From the NCBI GenBank assembly GCA_033471095.1, contig CP136752.1:1377790-1426426 (forward strand): 48,637 bases of DNA, given 5' to 3'. Shown here piece after piece: positions 1 through 11,447 of the stretch. Source of the stretch: Nitrosopumilaceae archaeon AB1(1). Lineage in GTDB: Archaea > Thermoproteota > Nitrososphaeria > Nitrososphaerales > Nitrosopumilaceae. The notes below the pieces were generated by a model. That model was not told where the DNA came from, searched no databases, and was given only the letters and a program-made list of their open reading frames with translations. Position 1 is the first letter of the stretch. The number at the start of each line of letters is the position of its first letter. The position numbers and the translations under genes are program-made.

Positions 1-3000
1 TCAAGTTCTACATAAACAGTAGCATTACCAATTAGTGTGATTACTGGGGGAGTATTATCTGGTTCATCAGAAATTATCACAGTTCTAACAACTTGGGTGG
101 CATTATTTCCTGCTGAATCAACAGAGTCATAGGTGACGGTATAATTTCCCATGAGAGATGAATTTACAGTGTCACCACCAATTGTTACTGGAGAGTCATC
201 ATCAGTAGTGGCGTTTTGCTCATTATATGTAGCGCCAACAAATAGTGTTATGGTACTATTGCCATTCAGTGTGATTACTGGGGGAATAGTGTCACTAACA
301 ATTACAAGCCTATTCACTTGGGTGGCATTATTTCCTGCTGAATCAACAGAGTCATAGGTGACGGTATAATTTCCCACGAGAGATGAATTTACAGTGTCAC
401 CACCAATTGTTACTAGAGAGTTATCATCAGTAGTGGCGTTTTGCTCAGAGTAGGATGAGTCAAGTTCTACATAAACAGTAGCATTACCAATTAGTGTGAT
501 TACTGGGGGAGTATTATCTGGTGCATCAGAAATTATCACAGTTCTAACAACTTGGGTGGCATTATTTCCTGCTGAATCAACAGAGTCATAGGTGACGGTA
601 TAATTTCCCATGAGAGATGAATTTACAGTGTCACCACCAATTGTTACTGGAGAGTCATCATCAGTAGTGGCGTTTTGCTCATTATATGTAGCGCCAACAA
701 ATAGTGTTATGGTACTATTGCCATTCAGTGTGATTACTGGGGGAATAGTGTCACTAACAATTACAAGCCTATTCACTTGGGTGGCATTATTTCCTGCTGA
801 ATCAACAGAGTCATAGGTGACGGTATAATTTCCCACGAGAGATGAATTTACAGTGTCACCACCAATTGTTACTAGAGAACCATCATCAGTAGTGGCGTTT
901 TGCTCAGAGTAGGATGAGTCAAGTTCTACATAAACAGTAGCATTACCAATTAGTGTGATTACTGGGGGAGTATTATCTGGTGCATCAGAAATTATTACAG
1001 TTCTAACAACTTGGGTGGCATTATTTCCTGCTGAATCAACAGAGTCATAGGTGACGGTATAATTTCCCATGAGAGATGAATTTACAGTGTCACCACCAAT
1101 TGTTACTGGAGAGTCATCATCAGTAGTGGCGTTTTGCTCATTATATGTAGCGCCAACAAATAGTGTTATGGTACTATTGCCATTCAGTGTGATTACTGGG
1201 GGAATAGTGTCACTAACAATTACAAGCCTATTCACTTGGGTGGCATTATTTCCTGCTGAATCAACAGAGTCATAGGTGACGGTATAATTTCCCACGAGAG
1301 ATGAATTTACAGTGTCACCACCAATTGTTACTGTAGAGTTATCATCAGTAGTGGCGTTTTGCTCAGAGTAGGATGAGTCAAGTTCTACATAAACAGTAGC
1401 ATTACCAATTAGTGTGATTACTGGGGGAGTATTATCTGGTGCATCAGAAATTATCACAGTTCTAACAACTTGGGTGGCATTATTTCCTGCTGAATCAACA
1501 GAGTCATAGGTGACGGTATAATTTCCCATGAGAGATGAATTTACAGTGTCACCACCAATTGTTACTGGAGAGTCATCATCAGTAGTGGCGTTTTGCTCAT
1601 TATATGTAGCGCCAACAAATAGTGTTATGGTACTATTGCCATTCAGTGTGATTACTGGGGGAATAGTGTCACTAACAATTACAAGCCTATTCACTTGGGT
1701 GGCATTATTTCCTGCTGAATCAACAGAGTCATAGGTGACGGTATAATTTCCCTTGAGAGATGAATTTACAGTGTCACCACCAATTGTTACTGGAGAGTTA
1801 TCATCAGTAGTGGCGTTTTGCTCAGAGTAGGATGAGTCAAGTTCTACATAAACAGTAGCATTACCAATTAGTGTGATTACTGGGGGAGTATCATCTGGTG
1901 CATCAGAAATTATTACAGTTCTATTAACTTGGGTGGCATTATTTCCTGCTGAATCAACAGAGTCATAGGTGACGGTATAATTTCCCACGAGAGATGAATT
2001 TACAGTGTCACCACCAATTGTTACTAGAGAATCATCATCAGTAGTGGCGTTTTGCTCAGAGTAGGATGAGTCAAGTTCTACATAAACAGTAGCATTACCA
2101 ATTAGTGTGATTACTGGGGGAGTATTATCTGGTGCATCAGAAATTATTACAGTTCTAACAACTTGGGTGGCATTATTTCCTGCTGAATCAACAGAGTCAT
2201 AGGTGACGGTATAATTTCCCATGAGAGATGAATTTACAGTGTCACCACCAATTGTTACTGGAGAGTCATCATCAGTAGTGGCGTTTTGCTCATTATATGT
2301 AGCGCCAACAAATAGTGTTATGGTACTATTGCCATTCAGTGTGATTACTGGGGGAATAGTGTCACTAACAATTACAAGCCTATTCACTTGGGTGGCATTA
2401 TTTCCTGCTGAATCAACAGAGTCATAGGTGACGGTATAATTTCCCACGAGAGATGAATTTACAGTGTCACCACCAATTGTTACTGGAGAGTTATCATCAG
2501 TAGTGGCGTTTTGCTCAGAGTAGGATGAGCCAAGTTCTACATAAACAGTAGCATTACCAATTAGTGTGATTACTGGGGGAGTATTATCTGGTGCATCAGA
2601 AATTATCACAGTTCTAACAACTTGGGTGGCATTATTTCCTGCTGAATCAACAGAGTTGTATGTGACGATATAATTTCCCATGAGAGATGAATTTACAGTG
2701 TCACCACCAATTGTTACTGGAGAGTCATCATCAGTAGTGGCGTTTTGCTCATTATATGTAGCGCCAACAAATAGTGTTATGGTACTATTGCCATTCAGTG
2801 TGATTACTGGGGGAGTAGTGTCACTAACAATTACAAGCCTATTCACTTGGGTGGCATTATTTCCTGCTGAATCAACAGAGTCATAGGTGACGGTATAATT
2901 TCCCATTGAGAATGAATTTACAGTGTCACCACCAATTGTTACTGGAGAGTTATCATCAGTAGTGGCGTTTTGCTCAGAGTAGGAATAGTCAAGTTCTACA

Positions 3001-3960
3001 TAAACAGTAGCATTACCAATTAGTGTGATTACTGGGGGAGTATTATCTGGTGCATCAGAAATTATTACAGTTCTAACAACTTGGGTGGCATTATTTCCTG
3101 CTGAATCAGCAGAGTTGTATGTGACGATATAATTTCCCTGGAGAGATGAATTTACAGTGTCACCACCAATTGTTACTGGAGAGTTATCATCAGTAGTGGC
3201 GTTTTGCTCATTATATGTAGCGCCAACAAATAGTGTTATGGTACTATTGCCATTCAGTGTGATTACTGGGGGAGTAGTGTCACTAACAATTACAAGCCTA
3301 TTCACTTGGGTGGCATTATTTCCTGCTGAATCAACAGAGTCATAGGTGACGGTATAATTTCCCTTGAGAGATGAATTTACAGTGTCACCACCAATTGTTA
3401 CTAGAGAACCATCATCAGTAGTGGCGTTTTGCTCAGAGTAGGATGAGTCAAGTTCTACATAAACAGTAGCATTACCAATTAGTGTGATTACTGGGGGAGT
3501 ATCATCTGGTGCATCAGAAATTATCACAGTTCTAACAACTTGGGTGGCATTATTTCCTGCTGAATCAACAGAGTCATAGGTGACGGTATAATTTCCCATG
3601 GAGAGATGAATTTCAGTGTCACCACCAATTGTTACTGGAGAGTCATCATCAGTAGTGGCGTTTTGCTCATTATATGTAGCGCCAACAAATAGTGTTATGG
3701 TACTATTGCCATTCAGTGTGATTACTGGGGGAATAGTGTCACTAACAATTACAAGCCTATTCACTTGGGTGGCATTATTTCCTGCTGAATCAACAGAGTC
3801 ATAGGTGACGGTATAATTTCCCACGAGAGATGAATTTACAGTGTCACCACCAATTGTTACTGTAGAGTTATCATCAGTAGTGGCGTTTTGCTCAGAGTAG
3901 GAATAGTCAAGTTCTACATAAACAGTAGCATTACCAATTAGTGTGATTACTGGGGGAATA
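1..3960. repeat. Tandem DNA repeat, 459-bp period, coding for paired Ig-like domains
   Basis: A conserved anchor (tgctgaatca, coding DSAGN on the minus strand) recurs at 111, 336, 570, 795, 1029, 1254, 1488, 1713, 1947, 2181, 2406, 2640, 2865, 3099, 3324, 3558 and 3783, with one diverged copy near 4332. Spacing alternates between 225 and 234 bp, so the unit is 459 bp (75 + 78 residues). One extra 234-bp half unit is inserted at about 1.75-1.98 kb. All spacings are multiples of three. Copies differ at only a few bases, which implies recent expansion or gene conversion; copy number in an assembly may be unreliable. Confidence 0.97.
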
Positions 3961-6900
3961 GTATCTGAAATGTTGTTAATTACAGATTGGTTTACAAAGT
4001 TTTCTAGTGTTATGTCTGTACTTTGAGTAGAGTGTATTCCACCACTAGTTTTATTATATGAGATAGTGACGGTATAATTTGCAAAGAGAGTTCCGTTTAT
4101 AATCAGAGTAACAGAGGAAGAGTCAATTGTTACTGGAAATATACCAGCAGATCTACTAGTAAGAGTAAAGTCAGTAGTAGGAAAAGTCGAATAGTTAATG
4201 TTTTCACTAAAAGTAATTGTAATAATAGAACCAGCTGTATCGGTAATAGCAGAAGTTATTACTATACTTCTATCTTCAGGTGCAGATATACGAACAACTA
4301 TAGTTCTAGTTACCTGGGTGGCATTATTTCCTGCTGAATCAACAGAGTTGTATGTGATGGTGTAATTGCCTACAGTATTTGTATCTACAGTGTCACCACC
4401 AATAACGATAGGAGAGCCATCATCAGTAGTAGCGTTTTGCTCAGAGTAGGATGAGCCAAGTTCTACATAAACAGTAGCATTACCATTTAGTGTGATTACT
4501 GGGGGAATAATATCTGAAATGCTGTTAATTACAGGTTGATTCACAAAGTTTTCTAGTGTTATGTCTGTATTTTGAGTAGAGTTTATTCCACCACTAGTTT
4601 TAGTATATGAGATAGTGATGGTTTCATTTGCCAAGAGATTTCTGCTTAAATTCAGAGTAATTGAAGAGGAGTTTGATGTTATGCTATCTATTGTAGCAGA
4701 TGTACCAGTAAGAGTAAAGTCTGTAGTAGGAATAACCGAATAGATAATGTTTTCATTAAAAGTAATTATAATGTTATCACCTTGTGTGTTGGTAATAGCA
4801 GAAGTTATCACTACACTTCTATCTTCAGGTGCAGATATAGTAAAGAAAGTAGAAGGAGAGTTTTGATTTGCATACTCTGTTGCAATCCAGTCTGCAGAGC
4901 GAGCAGTAGATGATAGTCGGAATTCATCGAATTTGCCATCAAAGTATTGATCATTTACCCAATTGGATCTTCCGATATAGTTTGATGCTCTATTCTCATT
5001 AAGAGATGTATGTACGGTATCACTAGTAATTGAGGCGCCATTTTTGTAGATAGTTGCTGTACCTGATGATTCATGTACAACTGTAAAGTATGCCCATTGA
5101 CCTGTCTGCAAAACATCACTAGCTGTGATACCATCAGAGCTGGTACCCTGTCGCATATCATATCTCAAATGCGGGTTAGTGCGATGGGCAGCAATTAGAA
5201 TATTGTTATTATCCTGACCATTGCCAAAATCAACGATTCTAGCCCAATTTTTAAGGACATCAATATTTGCCCATGCCGAGATGGTAAAGTCTGTATTGTG
5301 AAATAGACTACCTTCCAAGTCTGGAAGATCAAGATAATCTCCGTTGGAGTCGTCTACTCCATCAAAGTTTAGTCCATTACCAATTTGTGCAGATACTAAA
5401 TCATTAGATTCAAAGGGAGTATTGCCTATAGACTCTGGTGTTGCATGACAATCATTCCCTGATGAGTCTAGTGTAGATTGTGCACCAAAAGTGGATTGAT
5501 CCATGTGATAAATTATTTCATAGTCTGAATCCCAAACATCAGGATATGCAATAGGTGACGCTGTTGAGACATTATAATACATGTAGAGTATGGTATCACC
5601 GGTACTGCTCAAAGTAGGTAGACGAACCCAAGCTACTAGGGTACCGGTAGTGATATTATTAGTAAATGACTCAATTTCATGCCGTAATATAGTAAATCCA
5701 TCACTGCTTGTGAAAATAATATCAGCACCGTTAGGTAGAACAGATGAATTGTTCAAAGCAGAATCAGAGATACTTACTAGAAGGGTAAAGTTTTGAAGAG
5801 TTGTAGTTATTTGGTTACTGTTAATAGTAATTTTCTGTCTAGTATTCCAATCAGATTGCAGGAGATCAGAAAAGACATCATTAATCACAGATACATCTTG
5901 GAAACTAGATAGAGCGGTGTTTTGGTAATTGAGTGTGGTTGATGATGCTGCACTAAAACTCAAGCTGACGCTTTGACCAAGGTCTATTGTAGAGTTTAGT
6001 GTTAAAGTAATGGTATCATCAGATGCGGTTGCCGAAACTATACCAATACTAGTTTCATTAAGAGTAAAGTCTGTAGTGATGAAATTAAATGAGACTAGAT
6101 TGTGAGAGAGAAAAAGAAGAATAGAGTCACCAAGTTTGTTTGTGTATATAGAGTGAACAGAAAAGACATCAGCTAGAACATTATTGTTTACAGGTAGTAA
6201 TGAGAAGGAACCTACCACCAATGGTACAGTATCATTTATCACACCTGATCCCTGTACATATGATAGAAGAGTGGTTTGATTAAACAGGATATTATTATTT
6301 AGGTTAAGAACTAGAGTGTTAGCAATTGTAGTAATGCTTGAAGGAATAGTGGTAGTACCATTGGTAGTTATCGTAAAGTTTGATTCAGATACACCAGTCA
6401 GAGTAATATTATTAGCAAAGGTAAGAATTATCGAGTCACCAGAGGTACTAGTATTGACTGATGTAAACTCCAAATATGGAAGTATAAGATTATGAACAAG
6501 TGAGCCATTAACAAATGCTAGGGCAGTACCGTTTTGATCATTAATGGTAGTACTGGTACCACCAGTATTGTTGTAAGATAGTGTAAAGTTTTGTCCACTA
6601 GGTATTATACCGCTAATAATTAGATCAATTACATTACTACTAGTAGAATTAAAACCGGAAACAGTAAAACCAGTTTTGTTGAAAGTAAAGTCAGAAGGTG
6701 ATGGATTATTCAGTGTGACAGATTCATTAAATGTCAGAGTGATAACACTTCCAAGTAGATTAGTGGAAGCATTAATAATAACAGGTGGTGTTTGTGGAAT
6801 ATTATTTGCTACAACTAAATCGACAAAGTCTGCAAGAAAAGTGCCGCTTGTATCTGTTATTCCATTTGATGTCACAGATTTAGAGTAATTCATTCCAATG

Positions 6901-9900
6901 GTTTCATTTGTTAAAATATTGGTTGTTGTCATATCAACCATATTATTACTAGTCTTGGTAAATCCAGTTATATTTATAGAATATGTAGTGTTGAAGGCAA
7001 AGTCTGATGGTACTGGGTTTGATAGTATTATAGTCTCATCAAATGTTAGAGTAATTAGATTACCCAAGTTGTTGGTAACTGCACTAGTAATAACAGGTGG
7101 TGTTTTTGGAATGTTGTTATTCACAGGTTGATTCACAAAGCTTTCTAATGTTGTGTTGGTATTTTGAGTAGAGTTTATTCCACCACTAGTTTTAGTATAT
7201 GAGATAGTGATGGTTTCATTTGCCAAGAGATTTCTGCTTAAATTCAGAGTAATTGAAGAGGAATCAGATATAATTCCAGATATTGTAGCAGATGTACCAG
7301 TAAGAGTAAAGTCAGTAGTAGGAATAACCGAATAGATAATGTTTTCATTAAAAGTAATTATAATGTTATCACCTTGTGTATTGGTAATAGCAGAAGATAT
7401 TACTACACGTCTATCTTCAGGTGCAGAGAAAGTTAAGAAAGTAGAAGGAGAGTTTTGATTTGCATACTCTGTTGCAATCCAGTCTGCAGAGCGAGCAGTA
7501 GATGATAGTCGGAATTCATCGAATTTGCCATCAAAGTAGGAATCACCTGTCCGATGGGATTTTCCGATATAGTTTGATGCTCTATCCACATCAAGAGATA
7601 CTTGTCGGATATTACTATTAATTGAGATACCATTTTTGTAGATAGTTAATTCACCTGATGGTGTTTTATGTACAACTGTAAAGTATGCCCATTGACCTGT
7701 CTGTAGAACATTACTAGTTGTGAGATTCTCAGCGGTTGTAAACACAAGTATTTCATATATCAAATCCGTGGTATTTTCACGGATAGCAATTTGAATATTG
7801 TGTCTCTGAGCATTGCCAAAATCAACGATTCTAGCCCAATTTTTAAGAACATCAATATTTGCCCATACCGAGATGGTAAAGTTTGTATTGTGAAATAGAC
7901 TACCTTCCAAGTCTGGAAGATCAAGATAATCTCCGCTGGAGTTGTCTACTCCATCAAGGTTTAATCCATTACCAATTTGTGCAGATACTAAATCATTAGA
8001 GTCAAAGGAAGTAGAGCCTGTAGATAGTGGTGTTGCATGACGATTATTCCCTGATGAGTCTAGTGTAGATTGTGCACCAAAAGTGGATTGATCCATGTGA
8101 TAAATTATTTCATAGTCTGAGTCCCAAACATCAGGATATGGAATATGTGACTCTGTTGAGACATTATAATACATGTAGAGTATGGTATCACTGGTACTGC
8201 TCAAAGTAGGTAGACGAACCCAAGCTACTAGAGTACCGGTAGTGATATTATTAGTAAATGATTCAATTTCATGCTGTAATATAGTAAATCCATCACTGCT
8301 AGTGAAAATAATATCAGCACCGTTAGGTAGAACAGATGAATTGCTCAAAGCAGAATCAGAGATACTTACTAGAAGGGTAAAGTTTTGAAGAGTTGCAGTT
8401 GTTTGGTTACTGTTAATAGTAATTTTCTGTCTAGTATTCCACAAGGAAGGTAGATTAATAATTTGAGCATTATTAGTGATTGGTTGATTTGTAAAGTTTG
8501 CAAGTGATAAATTATTTACGTTTGTAATACTACTAGTTGTTTGACTATATGATAGTGTTAATGGTAATGCAGGTAGAATGTTAGAGTCTAGTGTTAGATT
8601 GATGGCAGTGTCATTATGTTTAGTTATACTAGTTGTGGCAATACCTGAAATATTTACTGCAAAGTCAGTTGGAGAAGTGGTACTGGTAAGATTGATTCCT
8701 CTATCAAAGTTGACAATTATGTTGTTACCTTGCTGGTTTGTATAGGCGTTAACAAAGATTGGGGGTGGTAGAACATTATTAGTGATTGGTTGATTTGTAA
8801 AGTTTGCAAGTGATAAATCATTTACGTTTGTAATACTACTAGTTGTTTGATTATATGATAGTGTTAATGGTAATGCAGGTGGAATGTTAGAGTCTAGTGC
8901 TAGATTGATGGCAGTGTCATTATATCTAGTTATACTAGTTGTGGCAATACCTGAAATATTTACTGCAAAGTCAGTTGGAGAAGTGGTACTGGTAAGATTG
9001 ATTCCTCTATCAAAGTTGACAGTAATGTTGTCACCTCGCTGGTTTGTATAGGCGTTAACAAAGATTGGGGGTGGTAGAACATTATTAGTGATTGGTTGAT
9101 TTGTAAAGTTTGCAAGTGATAAATCATTTACGTTTGTAATATCACTAGTTGTTTGACTATATGATAGTGTTAATGGTAATGCAGGTAGAATGTTAGAGTC
9201 TAGTGTTAGATTGATGGCAGTGTCATTATGTCTAGTTATACTAGTTGTGGCAATACCTGAAATACTTACTGCAAAGTCAGTTGGAGGAGTGATACTGGTA
9301 AGATTGACTACTTTATCAAAGTTGACAATTATGTTGTCACCTCGCTGGTTTGTGTAAGCACTAACAAAAATTGGGTATGATGGAACATTATTAGTGATTG
9401 GTTGATTTGTAAAGTTTGCAAGTGATAAATCATTTGTATCTGTAATATTACTAGTTGTTCGATTATATGATAGTGTTAATGGCAATACAGGTGGAATGTT
9501 AGAGTCTAGTGTTAGATTGATGGCAGTGTCATTATGTTTAGTTATACTAGTTGTGACAATACCTGAAATACTTACTGCAAAGTCAGTTGGAGGAGTGGTA
9601 CTGGTAAGATTGATTCCTCTATCAAAGTTGACAATTATGTTGTCACCTCGCTGGTTTGTATAGGCGTTAACAAAGATTGGAAATAATTGAACATTATTAG
9701 TGATTGGTTGATTTGTAAAGTTTGCAAGTGATAAAGTAGGGTGTAGACTATTAGTGATATTTGTGCCTGTATCGTTGTATGATAAAAGTGGAGAGTCGTC
9801 AAGAGATAGGGTAGAGTTTAGTGAAAGAATTATAGAAGTTGCATTATTACTAGTTATACTATTCACAGAAGCAGATGAATTAATTATAGCAAAGTCGCTA

Positions 9901-10413
9901 AGGAATGTAGTATTACCTACTGCAATATTTTCAGAAAATACAACAGTAATATAGCTACCAGATGTATCAGTATACGCGCTACTAAAACTAGGAGGATACA
10001 GAACTACATTATTTATTACATTAACAGCACTAATGAAGAAAGTATCGAAACCTAAAGTCATTATCAGAGGTACATTAGGTGTACTAGATTTACTATCAAA
10101 AATTAGACTAAGACTAGTAGTAGGAAGTATGGGCGGAGATACATCAATGGTGATAGTATTAATGGTAGCATTAGAAAAATTAATTATGTTATAGTTTGGA
10201 GGATCAAACATAAAAGATGAATTTAAATTATTTATATTCAGCTGAATCTGTGTATGTGAGAGTGTATAGATTGGTAGTAGGAGGCACAGATAAAGTTATC
10301 GTATCACCATCAATATTAGTATATGGAGCTTGTGCTTGTCCAAAAGCAGAACCTAGTGGAAAGAGCAAAGTGGCAGAGAGAACAACAATAGCAGTTAAAG
10401 ATAGAATCATCAT
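1..10413 (-). CDS. Giant modular secreted surface protein (adhesin/S-layer-like), 3' end outside window, one frameshift near its N-terminus
   Basis: About 3,470 codons are visible and the C-terminus lies beyond position 1. The start at 10413 (MMILSLTAIVV) gives a hydrophobic signal peptide ending near SAFGQAQA. Order after it: a short unclassified region; about five SwmB-like beta domains (9.75-8.46 kb); a DUF2341 plus LamG (concanavalin-like) cassette (8.45-7.45 kb; motifs AWVRLPTLSS, FDGKFDEFRLSS); more SwmB-like domains; a second DUF2341-LamG cassette (5.86-4.87 kb); then SwmB-like and 18 DUF5011-type Ig-like domains (TPPVITLIGNATV, GNYTVTYDSVDSAGN). N-X-S/T sequons are dense and cysteine is almost absent, typical of a glycosylated archaeal envelope protein. 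Codons start at positions 2 mod 3 in every segment I checked, but the signal peptide is in another frame (codon starts 0 mod 3) and stops at 10228-10230. Extracellular attachment or an S-layer-associated role is inferred from the domains. Confidence 0.85.
4525..5860. repeat. Duplicated cassette copy B (SwmB-LamG-DUF2341 coding)
   Basis: This segment is a near copy of 7118-8452. Matching points are exactly 2,592 bp apart (for example FDEF codon at 4928 versus 7520, and tcactgct at 5701 versus 8293). It encodes, in protein order, DUF2341, a LamG domain and one SwmB-like domain. The LamG middle (about 5.0-5.25 kb) is more diverged than its edges. Confidence 0.9.
7118..8452. repeat. Duplicated cassette copy A (SwmB-LamG-DUF2341 coding)
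   Basis: N-terminal member of the pair described for 4525-5860, lying 2,592 bp away without internal length change at the points compared. Divergence is concentrated around 7.57-7.80 kb, inside the LamG domain, the part expected to bind ligand. Confidence 0.9.
8453..9745. repeat. Tandem 306-bp repeat coding SwmB-like domains
   Basis: The linker sequence attggttgattt recurs at 8479, 8785, 9091, 9397 and 9703, an exact 306-bp (102-residue) period. On the minus strand each unit reads FTNQPITNN, then a strand-rich domain with AYTNQRGDNIIVNFD and LPLTLSY, matching the SwmB-like repeat pattern seen in bacterial and archaeal surface proteins. Units are similar but less uniform than the Ig-like repeats, so this array looks older. 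Confidence 0.9.
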
Positions 10414-10460
10414 AGGCGAATGACAGTAATTATGCAATATTTATTAAAAATGAAAAAATG

Positions 10461-10468
10461 ATTTATAA
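10461..10468 (-). promoter_or_regulatory. Probable TATA box of the giant surface protein gene
   Basis: On the minus strand this reads TTATAAAT. It lies about 50 bases before the ATG at 10413, placing transcription start near 10437 and giving a leader of roughly 25 bases. A TTG at 10437 could extend the protein by eight residues, but the signal peptide fits better from 10413. Confidence 0.5.
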
Positions 10469-11447
10469 CTGTTTGTCTAGTGATCAGGGCATACATTCAG
10501 ATTCTCCTTGAGCAATCTAATAACATATCTTTGATATTCAGGTCACATCCCCTACAAGTCAAATAACACATCATCAATATACCAATACCCTCATTCATTT
10601 CTCATTAATCATTCATCCTCCGACTTGGACGAATAACCACATCTAGCAATTCACATTCGATAGGCACTGGTGTTTACACCATCGTATTCTAGAAATCAAA
10701 CTAAATTAAGAGTATCTATCTCTAATTTACATTCAAACTGTTCTTGTGTGACATTCATGTAGGAATTAATAATTTATAAGATATGCCTCATTATCACATC
10801 GGAATCAATTGTATCTAAATACCATATTTTACAATACAGGTTTTGTATCGTGACATGTAACTGTTGTATCTGATATATATGTAATGATATGATTTCGATA
10901 TCTCACAGTATATGAGCCCAACAACGATGAATATTGGAAATATTTTATATACAACATATCACAAACTGCTACTTGTTTACACATGCATAGAACTGTTTTG
11001 AGTAATGTGTAGAGTTGTAGTTATTTTATATATCATATACATCATGAAATTAAAATGCTTTGGGAAGTCTCCTTTGTGTTTCATAACAAAAAATCTAGTA
11101 TCACACTTGGATCAAAATATTTGTATTTTGATCTACTCATAATAATATTTTCACTAATAAATAGCACATTGGAAACTTGAATACTTGATGTATGGAAATG
11201 TGACATGTAATTTCAGAAAAATCCAACATATCATTCAATGGTATAAGTGGGCTTCAAACTGATGTGATTTTAGTATTAATAATTCACAAATTTTCAACTA
11301 TTAAATACTTTGTAAAATTTTAGTATATAACAAATTCATCAATGAGAGAGGTTTGTATTTTTCCTAAATCTAAAAATTCACATCTTGAAAGAGACACAGT
11401 AAGACAAGTATAATAAATTACAGTGAGATGTAAAGACAAGAAGGATG
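10469..11447. other. Gene-poor 1-kb AT-rich intergenic stretch
   Basis: No open frame with protein-like character, tRNA or repeat family was recognised on either strand. The stretch lies between the 5' end of the giant gene and the 3' end of the next minus-strand gene. It holds a strong inverted repeat at 11110-11133 and a small palindrome (GGTGTTTACACC) near 10670. Confidence 0.6.
11110..11133. repeat. Perfect 10-bp inverted repeat
   Basis: Arms GATCAAAATA (11110-11119) and TATTTTGATC (11124-11133) surround a TTTG loop. As RNA it would form a tight hairpin; as DNA it could be a protein site. It stands alone in a stretch without genes, about 300 bases beyond the stop of the minus-strand gene that ends at 11448. 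Confidence 0.75.

Noticed and set aside
151-3804. Repeated plus-strand 62-68-residue ORFs
   Set aside because: They are antisense shadows of the 459-bp repeats; the minus strand gives Ig-like domains in one continuous frame.
1-3960. CRISPR array
   Set aside because: The period is 225/234 bp with almost no unique spacer, every spacing is a multiple of three, and the sequence codes for protein domains.
4955-8388. Separate small ORFs on both strands inside the LamG/DUF2341 region
   Set aside because: All lie out of frame within the giant gene, whose frame is consistent (2 mod 3) at 4928, 7520 and 9932.
10440-11447. tRNA or small structured RNA gene
   Set aside because: No T-loop GGTTCRA pattern or cloverleaf could be found; only isolated hairpins.
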